47,071 nucleotides of DNA from Chloroflexota bacterium (lineage in GTDB: Bacteria; Chloroflexota; Dehalococcoidia; Lucifugimonadales; UBA826), in the NCBI GenBank assembly GCA_002722155.1, contig PBKS01000005.1:4637-51707 (forward strand). Reading direction: 5' to 3'. This document shows positions 8,191 to 15,589 of the stretch, piece by piece (positions within the stretch are counted from its first letter, which is position 1; each line of letters opens with the position of its first letter). The notes under the pieces are model-generated. The model was not told the origin of the DNA. It worked only from the letters and a program-made list of their open reading frames with translations, and ran no database searches. A program made the position numbers and the translations under genes.

Positions 8191-10677
8191 ATGACTCAAG
8201 GAGTAGCTTCGGGAGGATCTTCTAATACCGGTGATAGGGATGAAATTAGAGAAGATGTCGTAAAAGCCTTGGAGTCGGTTGGGGTTTCAGGAGAAGTGGC
8301 CGCGGCCTTAACCAGCTCCATAATAGAATCCGCTGTAATAGAGAATTCAGACGACCATGGCCATACTGATGGGTTACCTCTTTCGGACAACGCTAGGTTT
8401 ATTATTGAGAAGCGTTATCTTAGAAGAGACGACGATGGTAATCCAATTGAAGACGCGGAAGGGCTTTTTAGAAGAGTATCCAGTGCGGTAGCTTTAGGAG
8501 AACCTGAAACAAAGCAAGCAGAATATCAGAAAAAATATTATGAAATAATGTCTAATTTGAAGTTTTTGCCGAATTCTCCCACATTGGTAAATGCAGGAAC
8601 AGGTAGGGGCTGTCTTTCGGCGTGTTTTGTCGTGTCACCAGAGGACAATATTCAGTCGATAATGAAAGTGGCTAATGATGCTGCCATGATCGAAAAATGG
8701 GGTGGTGGAATCGGGTTCGGTTTGTCTGACCTGAGACCAAAACAAGATCGCATATCCACTACTCACGGGCAGGCTTGCGGTCCAATTGCGGTAATGAAAC
8801 TTTTTTCCGCTGTTGGAGCTACGCTGACGCAAGGAGCATTTAGGTTAGGTGCCCACATGGGGCAGTTAATTATTAATCACCCAGATATAAGAGAATTTAT
8901 ACATTGTAAAGATGACGACGATACACTTCAGAATTTCAATATATCCGTTCAAATAACTGATGATTTCATGCGAGCAGTGGAGAATGATGAAGATTGGAAT
9001 CTGATTAATCCTAGAGACACCGGTGATGGACCCGTAAACCAAGTATTGGGAACTGTAAAAGCACGTGATTTATGGGATGAAATCGCCGAGTCTGCGTGGA
9101 AAACTGGGGATCCAGGAGTGGTTTTTGTAGACAGAGTTTGGGAAACTGCTCCCAACCCTCAAATGGGGAAAATTAAGACTAGCAACCCTTGCGGAGAAGA
9201 ATTTTTAGAAAACTATGGGAATTGTTGCTTGGGATCTATTAACTTAGACGCTCATGTGGTGGGTAATGATTTTAATTGGGACGCATTGGAGGAAACCACT
9301 AGGACAGGGGTGCGTTTTCTTAACGATGTGATCGAAGTTAATTCATTTCCTTTACCTGTATTACGTGAGGTAAATTTGGATACGCGCCGTATAGGATTAG
9401 GGGTGATGGGTTGGGCTGACGCTCTCGTAAGAATGGGGATGCCATACGATTCTCAAGAGGCCTTGGATCTGGCTGATAAATTGGGAGGCTTTTTGAACAA
9501 GATGGCTTGGGATGAATCTGCCAAGGTAGCTGAGGAAAGAGGGCCTTTTCCAGAGTATGAAAATTCTGCTTTGAAGCAGTGGGGTATGCCGCCAGTACGA
9601 AATGCTAGTGTGATAACGATTGCGCCGACGGGCACAATCAGCAGGATTGCAGGGTGCTCTAGTGGAATTGAACCTCATTTCGCCTTAGCTTGGTGGTCGA
9701 ATGTTTTGTGGGAAGATCATGAAGGTACTAGTTCGAGACTTTTGGATTCCCCGTCCTCCATTATTGAGAGTTTAAAATCTGCTATTGGTAGCGAAGAATC
9801 TGCGAGAGAGGTTTTGACGCAAATTGTTGAAGATCCTGACAGCGCTGAAAAAATCATGGGTAATCATGGGCTAGATTCGGCGGTATATAGAACGTCCATG
9901 GGCGTTTCTGCTGATGCTCACGTAAAAATGCAGTCCATTTGGCAGAAGCATGTGACTAACTCTGTCTCCAAAACAATCAACTTACCTAATTCAGCTACAG
10001 TGCAGGATGTTAAAGACGCGTATTGGTTAGCCTGGGAAACGGGTTGCAAAGCGGTGACTGTATATCGGGATGGATCAAAGTCTATGCAAGTTTTGGAGAC
10101 TGGCAAAACCAAAACTGACGAAGATAGTAATCTGGATGATCATCTAAAAGTTCCCAGACAAAGACCGGTTTCAGTCACTGGAGTGACTGACCGCGTAAGA
10201 ACAGGTCACGGCACAATGTTTGTTAATATAACGTTTGACGAACAAGGTCATCCATTTGAAGTATTTGCAAATTTAGGCAAGTCAGGAAGTAGTGATTCAG
10301 CGTACTTGGAGGCGATTGCGAGATTGTCTTCTATGGCCTTGAGGGCTGGTATTGACCCTTCTCAGATAGTGGATCAGCTAAAAGGTATCACCGATGTTCC
10401 TGTTTGGGATGGGGGAACCCTCGTGAGATCAGCACCAGACGCAGTTGCCCTAGCTCTAAGTAGGCACTTGCTAGAGGATGGTGCGGCTTCTAATGTGATT
10501 GAGAATGTTGCTAGTTCAGCCCAGCTCGGATTGTTTCCTTCCGCAGGAGGGGGGGGTGACGAGGGAGAAAACGTGAATGGAGTAAGTGGTGCAAAATGTC
10601 CAGAGTGCTCTGGATATCTACTTCATCAGGAAGGCTGTTTGAGTTGTCCTGACTGCGGGTATAACAAGTGTGAATAA
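8191..10677 (+). CDS. nrdJ: Adenosylcobalamin-dependent (class II) ribonucleotide reductase
   Basis: 828 residues. It reduces ribonucleotides to deoxyribonucleotides using a B12-generated radical. FLPNSPTLVNAG, the substrate-site Cys in GRGCLSAC, GGIGFGLSDLRP, the active-site SNPCGEE at 331-337 (Cys334) and APTGTISRIAG followed by SSGIEP are all typical of the NrdJ family. The C-terminal 26 residues hold six Cys in a zinc-ribbon-like array (CPEC ... CPDC) plus a near-terminal Cys827. The protein has no nrdB partner and works with or without oxygen, but needs cobalamin. No cobalamin riboswitch was recognised in the 109-base leader. The ATG at 8191 follows GAGGAG. Confidence 0.96.
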   Translation: MTQGVASGGSSNTGDRDEIREDVVKALESVGVSGEVAAALTSSIIESAVIENSDDHGHTDGLPLSDNARFIIEKRYLRRDDDGNPIEDAEGLFRRVSSAVALGEPETKQAEYQKKYYEIMSNLKFLPNSPTLVNAGTGRGCLSACFVVSPEDNIQSIMKVANDAAMIEKWGGGIGFGLSDLRPKQDRISTTHGQACGPIAVMKLFSAVGATLTQGAFRLGAHMGQLIINHPDIREFIHCKDDDDTLQNFNISVQITDDFMRAVENDEDWNLINPRDTGDGPVNQVLGTVKARDLWDEIAESAWKTGDPGVVFVDRVWETAPNPQMGKIKTSNPCGEEFLENYGNCCLGSINLDAHVVGNDFNWDALEETTRTGVRFLNDVIEVNSFPLPVLREVNLDTRRIGLGVMGWADALVRMGMPYDSQEALDLADKLGGFLNKMAWDESAKVAEERGPFPEYENSALKQWGMPPVRNASVITIAPTGTISRIAGCSSGIEPHFALAWWSNVLWEDHEGTSSRLLDSPSSIIESLKSAIGSEESAREVLTQIVEDPDSAEKIMGNHGLDSAVYRTSMGVSADAHVKMQSIWQKHVTNSVSKTINLPNSATVQDVKDAYWLAWETGCKAVTVYRDGSKSMQVLETGKTKTDEDSNLDDHLKVPRQRPVSVTGVTDRVRTGHGTMFVNITFDEQGHPFEVFANLGKSGSSDSAYLEAIARLSSMALRAGIDPSQIVDQLKGITDVPVWDGGTLVRSAPDAVALALSRHLLEDGAASNVIENVASSAQLGLFPSAGGGGDEGENVNGVSGAKCPECSGYLLHQEGCLSCPDCGYNKCE

Positions 10678-10721
10678 TAAGCTGACCAGACGCGGAGAGG
10701 TTTGTTTTAAATTTTATGACA

Positions 10722-10767
10722 TATCGGCCGAAAGGATTTTTTGTGGTGAACACATGTGTAGCCGATA
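10722..10767 (+). other. Inverted repeat / possible RNA hairpin between nrdJ and pdxA
   Basis: TATCGGC at 10722-10728 and GCCGATA at 10761-10767 are perfect inverted repeats around a 32-base loop that contains a smaller TGTG/CACA hairpin. There is no T-tract, so it does not look like a terminator. It lies 38 bases upstream of the pdxA ATG and could be a leader structure or an operator. Confidence 0.35.
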
Positions 10768-10804
10768 GGGTATGCAATATGGGCAAGCAAATAGGATTTA
10801 GACA

Positions 10805-11815
10805 ATGAACAATAGGCCCTTTTTAGCTATCACTATGGGTGATGCAGCGGGTATCGGACCTGAGGTTGTTGCTAAAACCCTGATAGATTCCAGTATATAT
10901 AAAAGATGTACTCCTTTTGTAATTGGTAATACTGAGGCTATGTCCGAGGCATTCAAATTGATAAATTCGCAAATTACGGTGAGACGAATTGAGTGTGTGA
11001 GAGAGATAAACACTAATGGAGGCACCGTTGATGTTTTGGATCCAGGCAATCTTGATTTTGGCGAAATAAAATATGGCCATATTTCTGCTGATTCCGGTAG
11101 AGCCTCGGTAGAATGGATACTAAAGGCTGGAGAATTAGCTTCCTCTGGTCAGATACAAGCTATAAGCACTGCACCGATTAATAAGGAAGCATGCAATTTG
11201 GCAGGACATAAAGATATTGGCCATATGGAAATTTTTCAGAAGCAAACAGGTGTGAGTCAAGTGGCTACAATGCTGATGGCTGGCGACTTGAGAGTTGTAC
11301 ATTTGACAACCCACCGATCACTTAGGATAGCCTGTGATTACGTTACTAGAGATAATGTCCTGGCGAAAATCGTTTTGACCCATGAGCATTTTATTAAATG
11401 GGGTTTTCCGTCTCCAAGGATAGGTATATCTGCTTTAAATCCTCATGCTAGTGATGGAGGACTTTTGGGAGATGAAGAGCATATTCAAATTGCACCGGCT
11501 GTCGAAGATGCTCGTTCTATGGGGATTAACGCCGTCGGACCTGTTCCGGCTGATACCGTGTTCAATCAGAACATTGATGGCATATATGATGTATGCATAG
11601 CTATGTATCATGATCAGGGTCATATTCCTATAAAAGTCCATGATTGGAAAAGAAGTGTAAGTGTAAATCTTGGTCTGCCTTTTATTAGAACTTCAGTTGA
11701 TCATGGAACGGCGTTTGATATAGCGGGCAAGGGAATAGCAGATCATATCAGCATGATGGAATCAATCAATGCGGCTGTTTCTTTGGTAAGTGATAGCAAA
11801 TTACCCGGAATTTGA
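10805..11815 (+). CDS. pdxA: PdxA-family 4-hydroxythreonine-4-phosphate dehydrogenase
   Basis: 336 residues, typical length. ITMGDAAGIGPEVV starts near residue 9; HKDIGHMEIF (the metal/substrate His region), NPHASDGGLLGDEE, GPVPADTVF, MYHDQGHIPIKV and VDHGTAFDIAGKG follow. PdxA oxidises 4-phosphohydroxy-L-threonine in the DXP-dependent pyridoxal phosphate pathway. Related PdxA2 proteins instead act on phospho-threonate/erythronate in acid-sugar catabolism. The usual GHTE motif is GHME here, so PdxA2-type chemistry cannot be ruled out, but no DUF1537 kinase neighbour is present. AGGA precedes the ATG; proC follows after 24 bases. Confidence 0.88.
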   Translation: MNNRPFLAITMGDAAGIGPEVVAKTLIDSSIYKRCTPFVIGNTEAMSEAFKLINSQITVRRIECVREINTNGGTVDVLDPGNLDFGEIKYGHISADSGRASVEWILKAGELASSGQIQAISTAPINKEACNLAGHKDIGHMEIFQKQTGVSQVATMLMAGDLRVVHLTTHRSLRIACDYVTRDNVLAKIVLTHEHFIKWGFPSPRIGISALNPHASDGGLLGDEEHIQIAPAVEDARSMGINAVGPVPADTVFNQNIDGIYDVCIAMYHDQGHIPIKVHDWKRSVSVNLGLPFIRTSVDHGTAFDIAGKGIADHISMMESINAAVSLVSDSKLPGI

Positions 11816-11839
11816 AGATGAAATGGATGAGGAATTAGT

Positions 11840-12640
11840 ATGACTATCTCTTTTATTGGTGGAGGTGTTATGGCGGAATCTTTTATATCAGGAATACTCA
11901 GAGAAAATTTGATCGGAGCGGATCAAATATTTGTCAGTGATCCTATTCAAGATAGAAGACAATACTTAACAACGACTTACAAAGTGAATTGTGTGAAAGG
12001 CAATCTCGATATTCTGCAGCAAGAAGGTAAAATTCTGTTAGCGGTCAAACCTCAGACACTGCCGGAAGTGTACCAAGAACTAAAAGGAAAAATTGCTCCT
12101 GGTAGATCCATAATATCTATTGTAGCTGGATGTAATTCTGAGGATCTCGCTTCAGGTTTAAGACATCAAGAAATAATCAGAGTGATGCCAAACACACCCG
12201 CTCAAATAGGGAAAGGCATGTTGGTATGGACGGCTATGCAAAAAGTTAGTGCATCAGAAAAAAATGAAATTTCATTGATACTGAAAACCTTGGGTAATGA
12301 ATATTATGTTGAAGATGAAAAATATATAGATATGGCTACGGCCTTGAGCGCTAGTGGTCCCGCCTATGTTTTTATGTTCATTCAGTCTTTGATCGATTCG
12401 GGTGTTTATCTAGGTATGCCTAGAGATATGGCAAGGCACTTAGTGCTTCAGACGGTTATGGGCAGTACTGAATTAGTTATCGAAAGTGGGAAGCATCCGT
12501 CAATTCTAAGCGACATGGTTACTTCCCCTGGAGGTACTACAATAGAAGCTTTAGTATCGATGGAAAATGACGGTCTAAGAGCGGCTTTAATAAACGGGGT
12601 TAGAGCTGCTTTTGATCGATCGGTTGAGTTGGGCAATTGA
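11840..12640 (+). CDS. proC: Pyrroline-5-carboxylate reductase
   Basis: 266 residues. The Rossmann motif ISFIGGGVMAE is at the N-terminus, with VKPQTLPEV, RVMPNTPAQIGKG and the C-terminal dimer/active-site stretch ALSASGPAYVF ... SPGGTTIEAL of the ProC family. It performs the last step of proline synthesis, NAD(P)H reduction of P5C. The ATG follows GAGGAATT. Its TGA overlaps the TTG start of yggT (TTGA), and proC-yggT adjacency is widely conserved. Confidence 0.97.
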   Translation: MTISFIGGGVMAESFISGILRENLIGADQIFVSDPIQDRRQYLTTTYKVNCVKGNLDILQQEGKILLAVKPQTLPEVYQELKGKIAPGRSIISIVAGCNSEDLASGLRHQEIIRVMPNTPAQIGKGMLVWTAMQKVSASEKNEISLILKTLGNEYYVEDEKYIDMATALSASGPAYVFMFIQSLIDSGVYLGMPRDMARHLVLQTVMGSTELVIESGKHPSILSDMVTSPGGTTIEALVSMENDGLRAALINGVRAAFDRSVELGN

Positions 12641-12906
12641 ATTTAGGTCTTTACCTAGCAAATTTTATAAACATCTTGGCGCAGGTGCTGTATTTCGCAA
12701 TATTGGCCCGTGTTCTAATCTCATGGTTTAATGTGTCGCCAGGGAGTCCTTTTTTCCCGGTAATCCGGCTTATATATGGGATCACTGAACCTATTATGGG
12801 ACCAATAAGGAGAGTCTTACCTAGAACAGGAATGTTCGATTTCTCACCTGTGGTAGCCTTAATACTTCTACATTTTTTGAGAGTAATCGCTCGAAGTTTA
12901 TTTTAA
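12637..12906 (+). CDS. YggT-family membrane protein
   Basis: 89 residues with two hydrophobic segments (about 5-25 and 68-87) separated by the conserved RVLISWF ... LIYGITEPIMGPIRRVLP and DFSPVVALILL. This is the complete YGGT signature. The start is TTG inside the proC stop. YggT/YlmG proteins are implicated in membrane or cell-division processes in bacteria and in plastid nucleoid distribution, but the molecular role is not established. The link with proC is positional. Confidence 0.92.
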   Translation: MNLGLYLANFINILAQVLYFAILARVLISWFNVSPGSPFFPVIRLIYGITEPIMGPIRRVLPRTGMFDFSPVVALILLHFLRVIARSLF

Positions 12907-12952
12907 TTCCTTTTACCAAATTTATGTTTTTGGAAATCGACCATGTGATTGA

Positions 12953-13711
12953 TTAAGCATGGGCTAATGCACCTCCATCAATAAATAATGTTTGCCCGTT
13001 AACAAAATCGCATGAGTCGGAAGATAGGTAAACTAAAATTTGTGTAAGATCGTCGGGGTGCCCTATTTTTCTTGATGGTAGGTAGCGTTCCAGTAAATTG
13101 GGTTCTTCACCTTCTGGTCTATGTTTCGTACTTAGCCAACCAGCTCCTATACCGTTGACCCTTATGCCATCTCGGCCCCATTCTAGTGCTAAAGAGGAGG
13201 TTAGTTGATGTATTGCTCCTTCCGATGAACATGCCACTACAGAATTCCATAGACCTCTCACAGAAAGGTTGGACGTGATGTTTATGATGTGGCCTTTTTG
13301 GTTTTTCAGCATAGTGACACCAACCGCTTGGCACGTGAGAAATATGGATTTGAAATTGAAATCCATTAGGTTATCAAATTCCAGTTCAGTTACTTTTTCA
13401 AACCGTTTACCAAAATTTGCTTTAGCATTGTTTACAAGTATATCGATAGTCTCAAAATCATCTAGGATGTTTTGAATTGCCCCATCGATAGAATCTTTGG
13501 ATAATAAATCGGTTGTTTGGCAGATCACCTTGTTCCCATATCTAGACGCGCTAATACTTGCCTCCTTCATATCAGAATTTTCAGATCCAATTATCGCTAC
13601 ATCAGCCCCTGCCTCAGCCAAAGCACCTGCAAGAGAACTAGTCCATCCTCTGCGATCGGCACTGATTACAGCCTTTTTTCCGGATAGGTCCCAGCCTTCT
13701 GGGGTATTCAT
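12953..13711 (-). CDS. Degenerate SDR-fold protein lacking catalytic Tyr and Lys
   Basis: 252 residues from the ATG at 13711, chosen because AAAGGAG lies 10 bases upstream; an ATG at 13747 has no ribosome site. The fold is a short-chain dehydrogenase: GADVAIIG, DILVNNAKAN, INITS, GIRVNGIGAGWLST and SSDSCDFVNGQTLFIDGG are all in register. The cofactor loop, normally TGxxxGxG, reads SADRRGWT. The YxxxK dyad is replaced by ACSSE (Tyr to Ala, Lys to Glu). It is therefore probably not an oxidoreductase and may be a regulatory or structural partner. It lies 43 bases downstream of an intact SDR gene on the same strand, which suggests duplication or a heteromeric pair (inference). Confidence 0.85.
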   Translation of the reverse strand: MNTPEGWDLSGKKAVISADRRGWTSSLAGALAEAGADVAIIGSENSDMKEASISASRYGNKVICQTTDLLSKDSIDGAIQNILDDFETIDILVNNAKANFGKRFEKVTELEFDNLMDFNFKSIFLTCQAVGVTMLKNQKGHIINITSNLSVRGLWNSVVACSSEGAIHQLTSSLALEWGRDGIRVNGIGAGWLSTKHRPEGEEPNLLERYLPSRKIGHPDDLTQILVYLSSDSCDFVNGQTLFIDGGALAHA

Positions 13712-13754
13712 AGTTGAGTTACTCCTTTGGTGACTTAAGATAGACATATAGGAA

Positions 13755-14561
13755 TCAAATTTCTAGAGGTATTTCTGGAGCGTGAAGAGTGGGAGCAATT
13801 CCGCCAGCTAATGCGCCACCATCAAGAGCAAAAAACTCACCATTCATATAATCGGATGCCTCAGATGCAAGGTAAACTGCCAAAGGTCCCATTTCTGAGG
13901 GTTTTCCTACCCTGCCGATGGGGATGAATTTGCCTCGCTCTTTGGATCTTTTACTGTCAGGGTCGCTAATCTCAGTGGGGATAAACCCAGGAACGATGCA
14001 ATTCGCAGTTATTCCATATTTTCCCAAACTCGTTGCCATAGCTCTGGTCAAATTTACTATTCCTCCCTTACCAGCGGCGTACATATAATTGTCTCTTCCT
14101 CCTCTAAAACCGAAACCCGAAGCTATGTTTATAATTTTCCCACCACCATTTTCTGCCATATGTTTTGATATTTCTCTTGAGCAATAGAAGGCTGTGGATA
14201 GATTCACTTCTATGCCAACCCGCCAATTTTCATCATCTATATCCCATATCGGTTTTGGGGAATCCTCTCTTACTATGCCAGCATTGTTAAATAGGGCGTC
14301 AACTTTCCCAAATTCTGTCAATGTGGTTTCAAATAGGGTTTTTACATCAGAGGTGTTGGTTGCATCAGTGGTTATCGCTAATGACCTACGTCCGAGATCT
14401 TGGACTAGTTTTGCCACTTCTTTTATCGGTTCCAGTCTTCTCGCTGCTATTACAAGGTCAGCTCCTGCTCTCGCCATGGCAAGGCACATTTCTTTACCTA
14501 AACCAGTACCTCCGCCTGTTATCACAATTGTTTTGTTTTTCAAACTGAGTTTTTCAAGCAT
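13755..14561 (-). CDS. Short-chain dehydrogenase/reductase (intact)
   Basis: 268 residues of the classical SDR family, using NAD(P)H to interconvert alcohols and ketones. TGGGTGLG at 15-22, DALFNNAGI, the Ser in INIASGFG and the catalytic YAAGK are all present, with ITANCIVPGFIPTE and the C-terminal YMNGEFFALDGG. AARR after beta-2 suggests NADP preference (inference). It is similar to FabG- and gluconate-dehydrogenase-type enzymes; the substrate cannot be assigned. It is probably cotranscribed with birA upstream and the degenerate SDR downstream. AGAAAGG precedes the ATG. Confidence 0.93.
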   Translation of the reverse strand: MLEKLSLKNKTIVITGGGTGLGKEMCLAMARAGADLVIAARRLEPIKEVAKLVQDLGRRSLAITTDATNTSDVKTLFETTLTEFGKVDALFNNAGIVREDSPKPIWDIDDENWRVGIEVNLSTAFYCSREISKHMAENGGGKIINIASGFGFRGGRDNYMYAAGKGGIVNLTRAMATSLGKYGITANCIVPGFIPTEISDPDSKRSKERGKFIPIGRVGKPSEMGPLAVYLASEASDYMNGEFFALDGGALAGGIAPTLHAPEIPLEI

Positions 14562-14593
14562 TTATGTACCTTTCTTATGGGTGGTTCAATTTA

Positions 14594-15400
14594 TTACCGG
14601 GGTGGGTCATTTTTTGCAAGAGTCACCTCTCCAGCGTTGGCTATAAAAAAAGATCCATCATCCTTCTTTATTATCAACCCCCCGTCCTCATTGATTGATT
14701 CTGCCAATCCAGATGCCGCATGCTCATAAGGATTTTGTCCTAGCGACAAAGTTACCATCTCTCCGAGTGTACTTAATTTTTCTGACCACTTAAGAGGTAG
14801 AGATTCGCTGTCACCGATTTGGGGGTAATAATAGTTCAATTCCTTTATAAGTGTTTTTAGAACGAACGAACGATTTATATACCGGCCTTTCTCACATTTC
14901 AGAGAAGTTGCAGTGGCTTCTATATCAATTTCGGTTTCGACGTCTAGGTTGACGTTGAGACCGATTCCAATAATGGAGGAGATTACGTCCTCACCTTCTA
15001 GTAGAGTCTCAATCAATATTCCGGAGATTTTTTTCCCATTTACTTGAACATCATTGGGCCATTTAATGCTTACTTCGGCATCAAGGATCTGATCACATGT
15101 AGCTAATACAGCAAGTGAAGCAAACATATTAAGATATTTGAGTTCTTTCCGAGTTGGTCTAAGGAGCACGGATATTTGTATATTGTCTCCTCTGGGAGAT
15201 ACCCATTTTCTTTTGAACCGCCCTCTGCCTGATTCTTGGTAATTTGTTGAGACTATGGTTCCACTTTCTTCTCCTAAATTGGCTAGGAGGTTACAGGCTT
15301 CCATGGTCGAATCTGTTTCTCTCACATGGTGTATTTTATGTCCGATTTTCATTCGACTATTTTGACTGTTAACTAACAAAGAGGTTCCTTTCTTAAACAT
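14594..15400 (-). CDS. birA: Biotin-[acetyl-CoA carboxylase] ligase (monofunctional BirA)
   Basis: 268 residues from the first ATG. A TTG at 15379 sits 6 bases after AAAGGA and is the better start, giving 261 residues. Motifs: ETDSTMEA, the biotinyl-adenylate loop GRGRFKRKWVSP, KWPNDVQVNGKKISGILIE, then a C-terminal SH3-like domain. It attaches biotin to the carrier domain of acetyl-CoA carboxylase and related enzymes. The N-terminal winged-helix repressor domain of E. coli BirA is absent, so it should not act as a transcription factor. The following SDR genes are its likely cotranscripts. Confidence 0.93.
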   Translation of the reverse strand: MFKKGTSLLVNSQNSRMKIGHKIHHVRETDSTMEACNLLANLGEESGTIVSTNYQESGRGRFKRKWVSPRGDNIQISVLLRPTRKELKYLNMFASLAVLATCDQILDAEVSIKWPNDVQVNGKKISGILIETLLEGEDVISSIIGIGLNVNLDVETEIDIEATATSLKCEKGRYINRSFVLKTLIKELNYYYPQIGDSESLPLKWSEKLSTLGEMVTLSLGQNPYEHAASGLAESINEDGGLIIKKDDGSFFIANAGEVTLAKNDPPR

Positions 15401-15449
15401 TACTCATATCAACCCCATAAACAAGTTTAGCTGAACCAGTATATTCCCG

Positions 15450-15468
15450 TATCAACCTCAGGTTGATA
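15450..15468. promoter_or_regulatory. 19-base palindrome, probable operator
   Basis: TATCAACCTCAGGTTGATA: two perfect 9-base arms around a single central C. It lies between the divergent birA and ThDP-enzyme genes, 122 bases upstream of the latter's ATG. The tight spacer is typical of a dimeric regulator site rather than an RNA hairpin. I cannot name the regulator, and no regulator gene is adjacent. Confidence 0.55.
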
Positions 15469-15589
15469 ATGGGTTTTGTGCCGACTACAATGTCCCTTGA
15501 TTAGCTTTCGAGTAGTGCAATGGGAACACTTGTCATTCTTGCTGAAGGCTATGAAGTAAATGGTTATTTTAATCGGAGGATTCATATTT

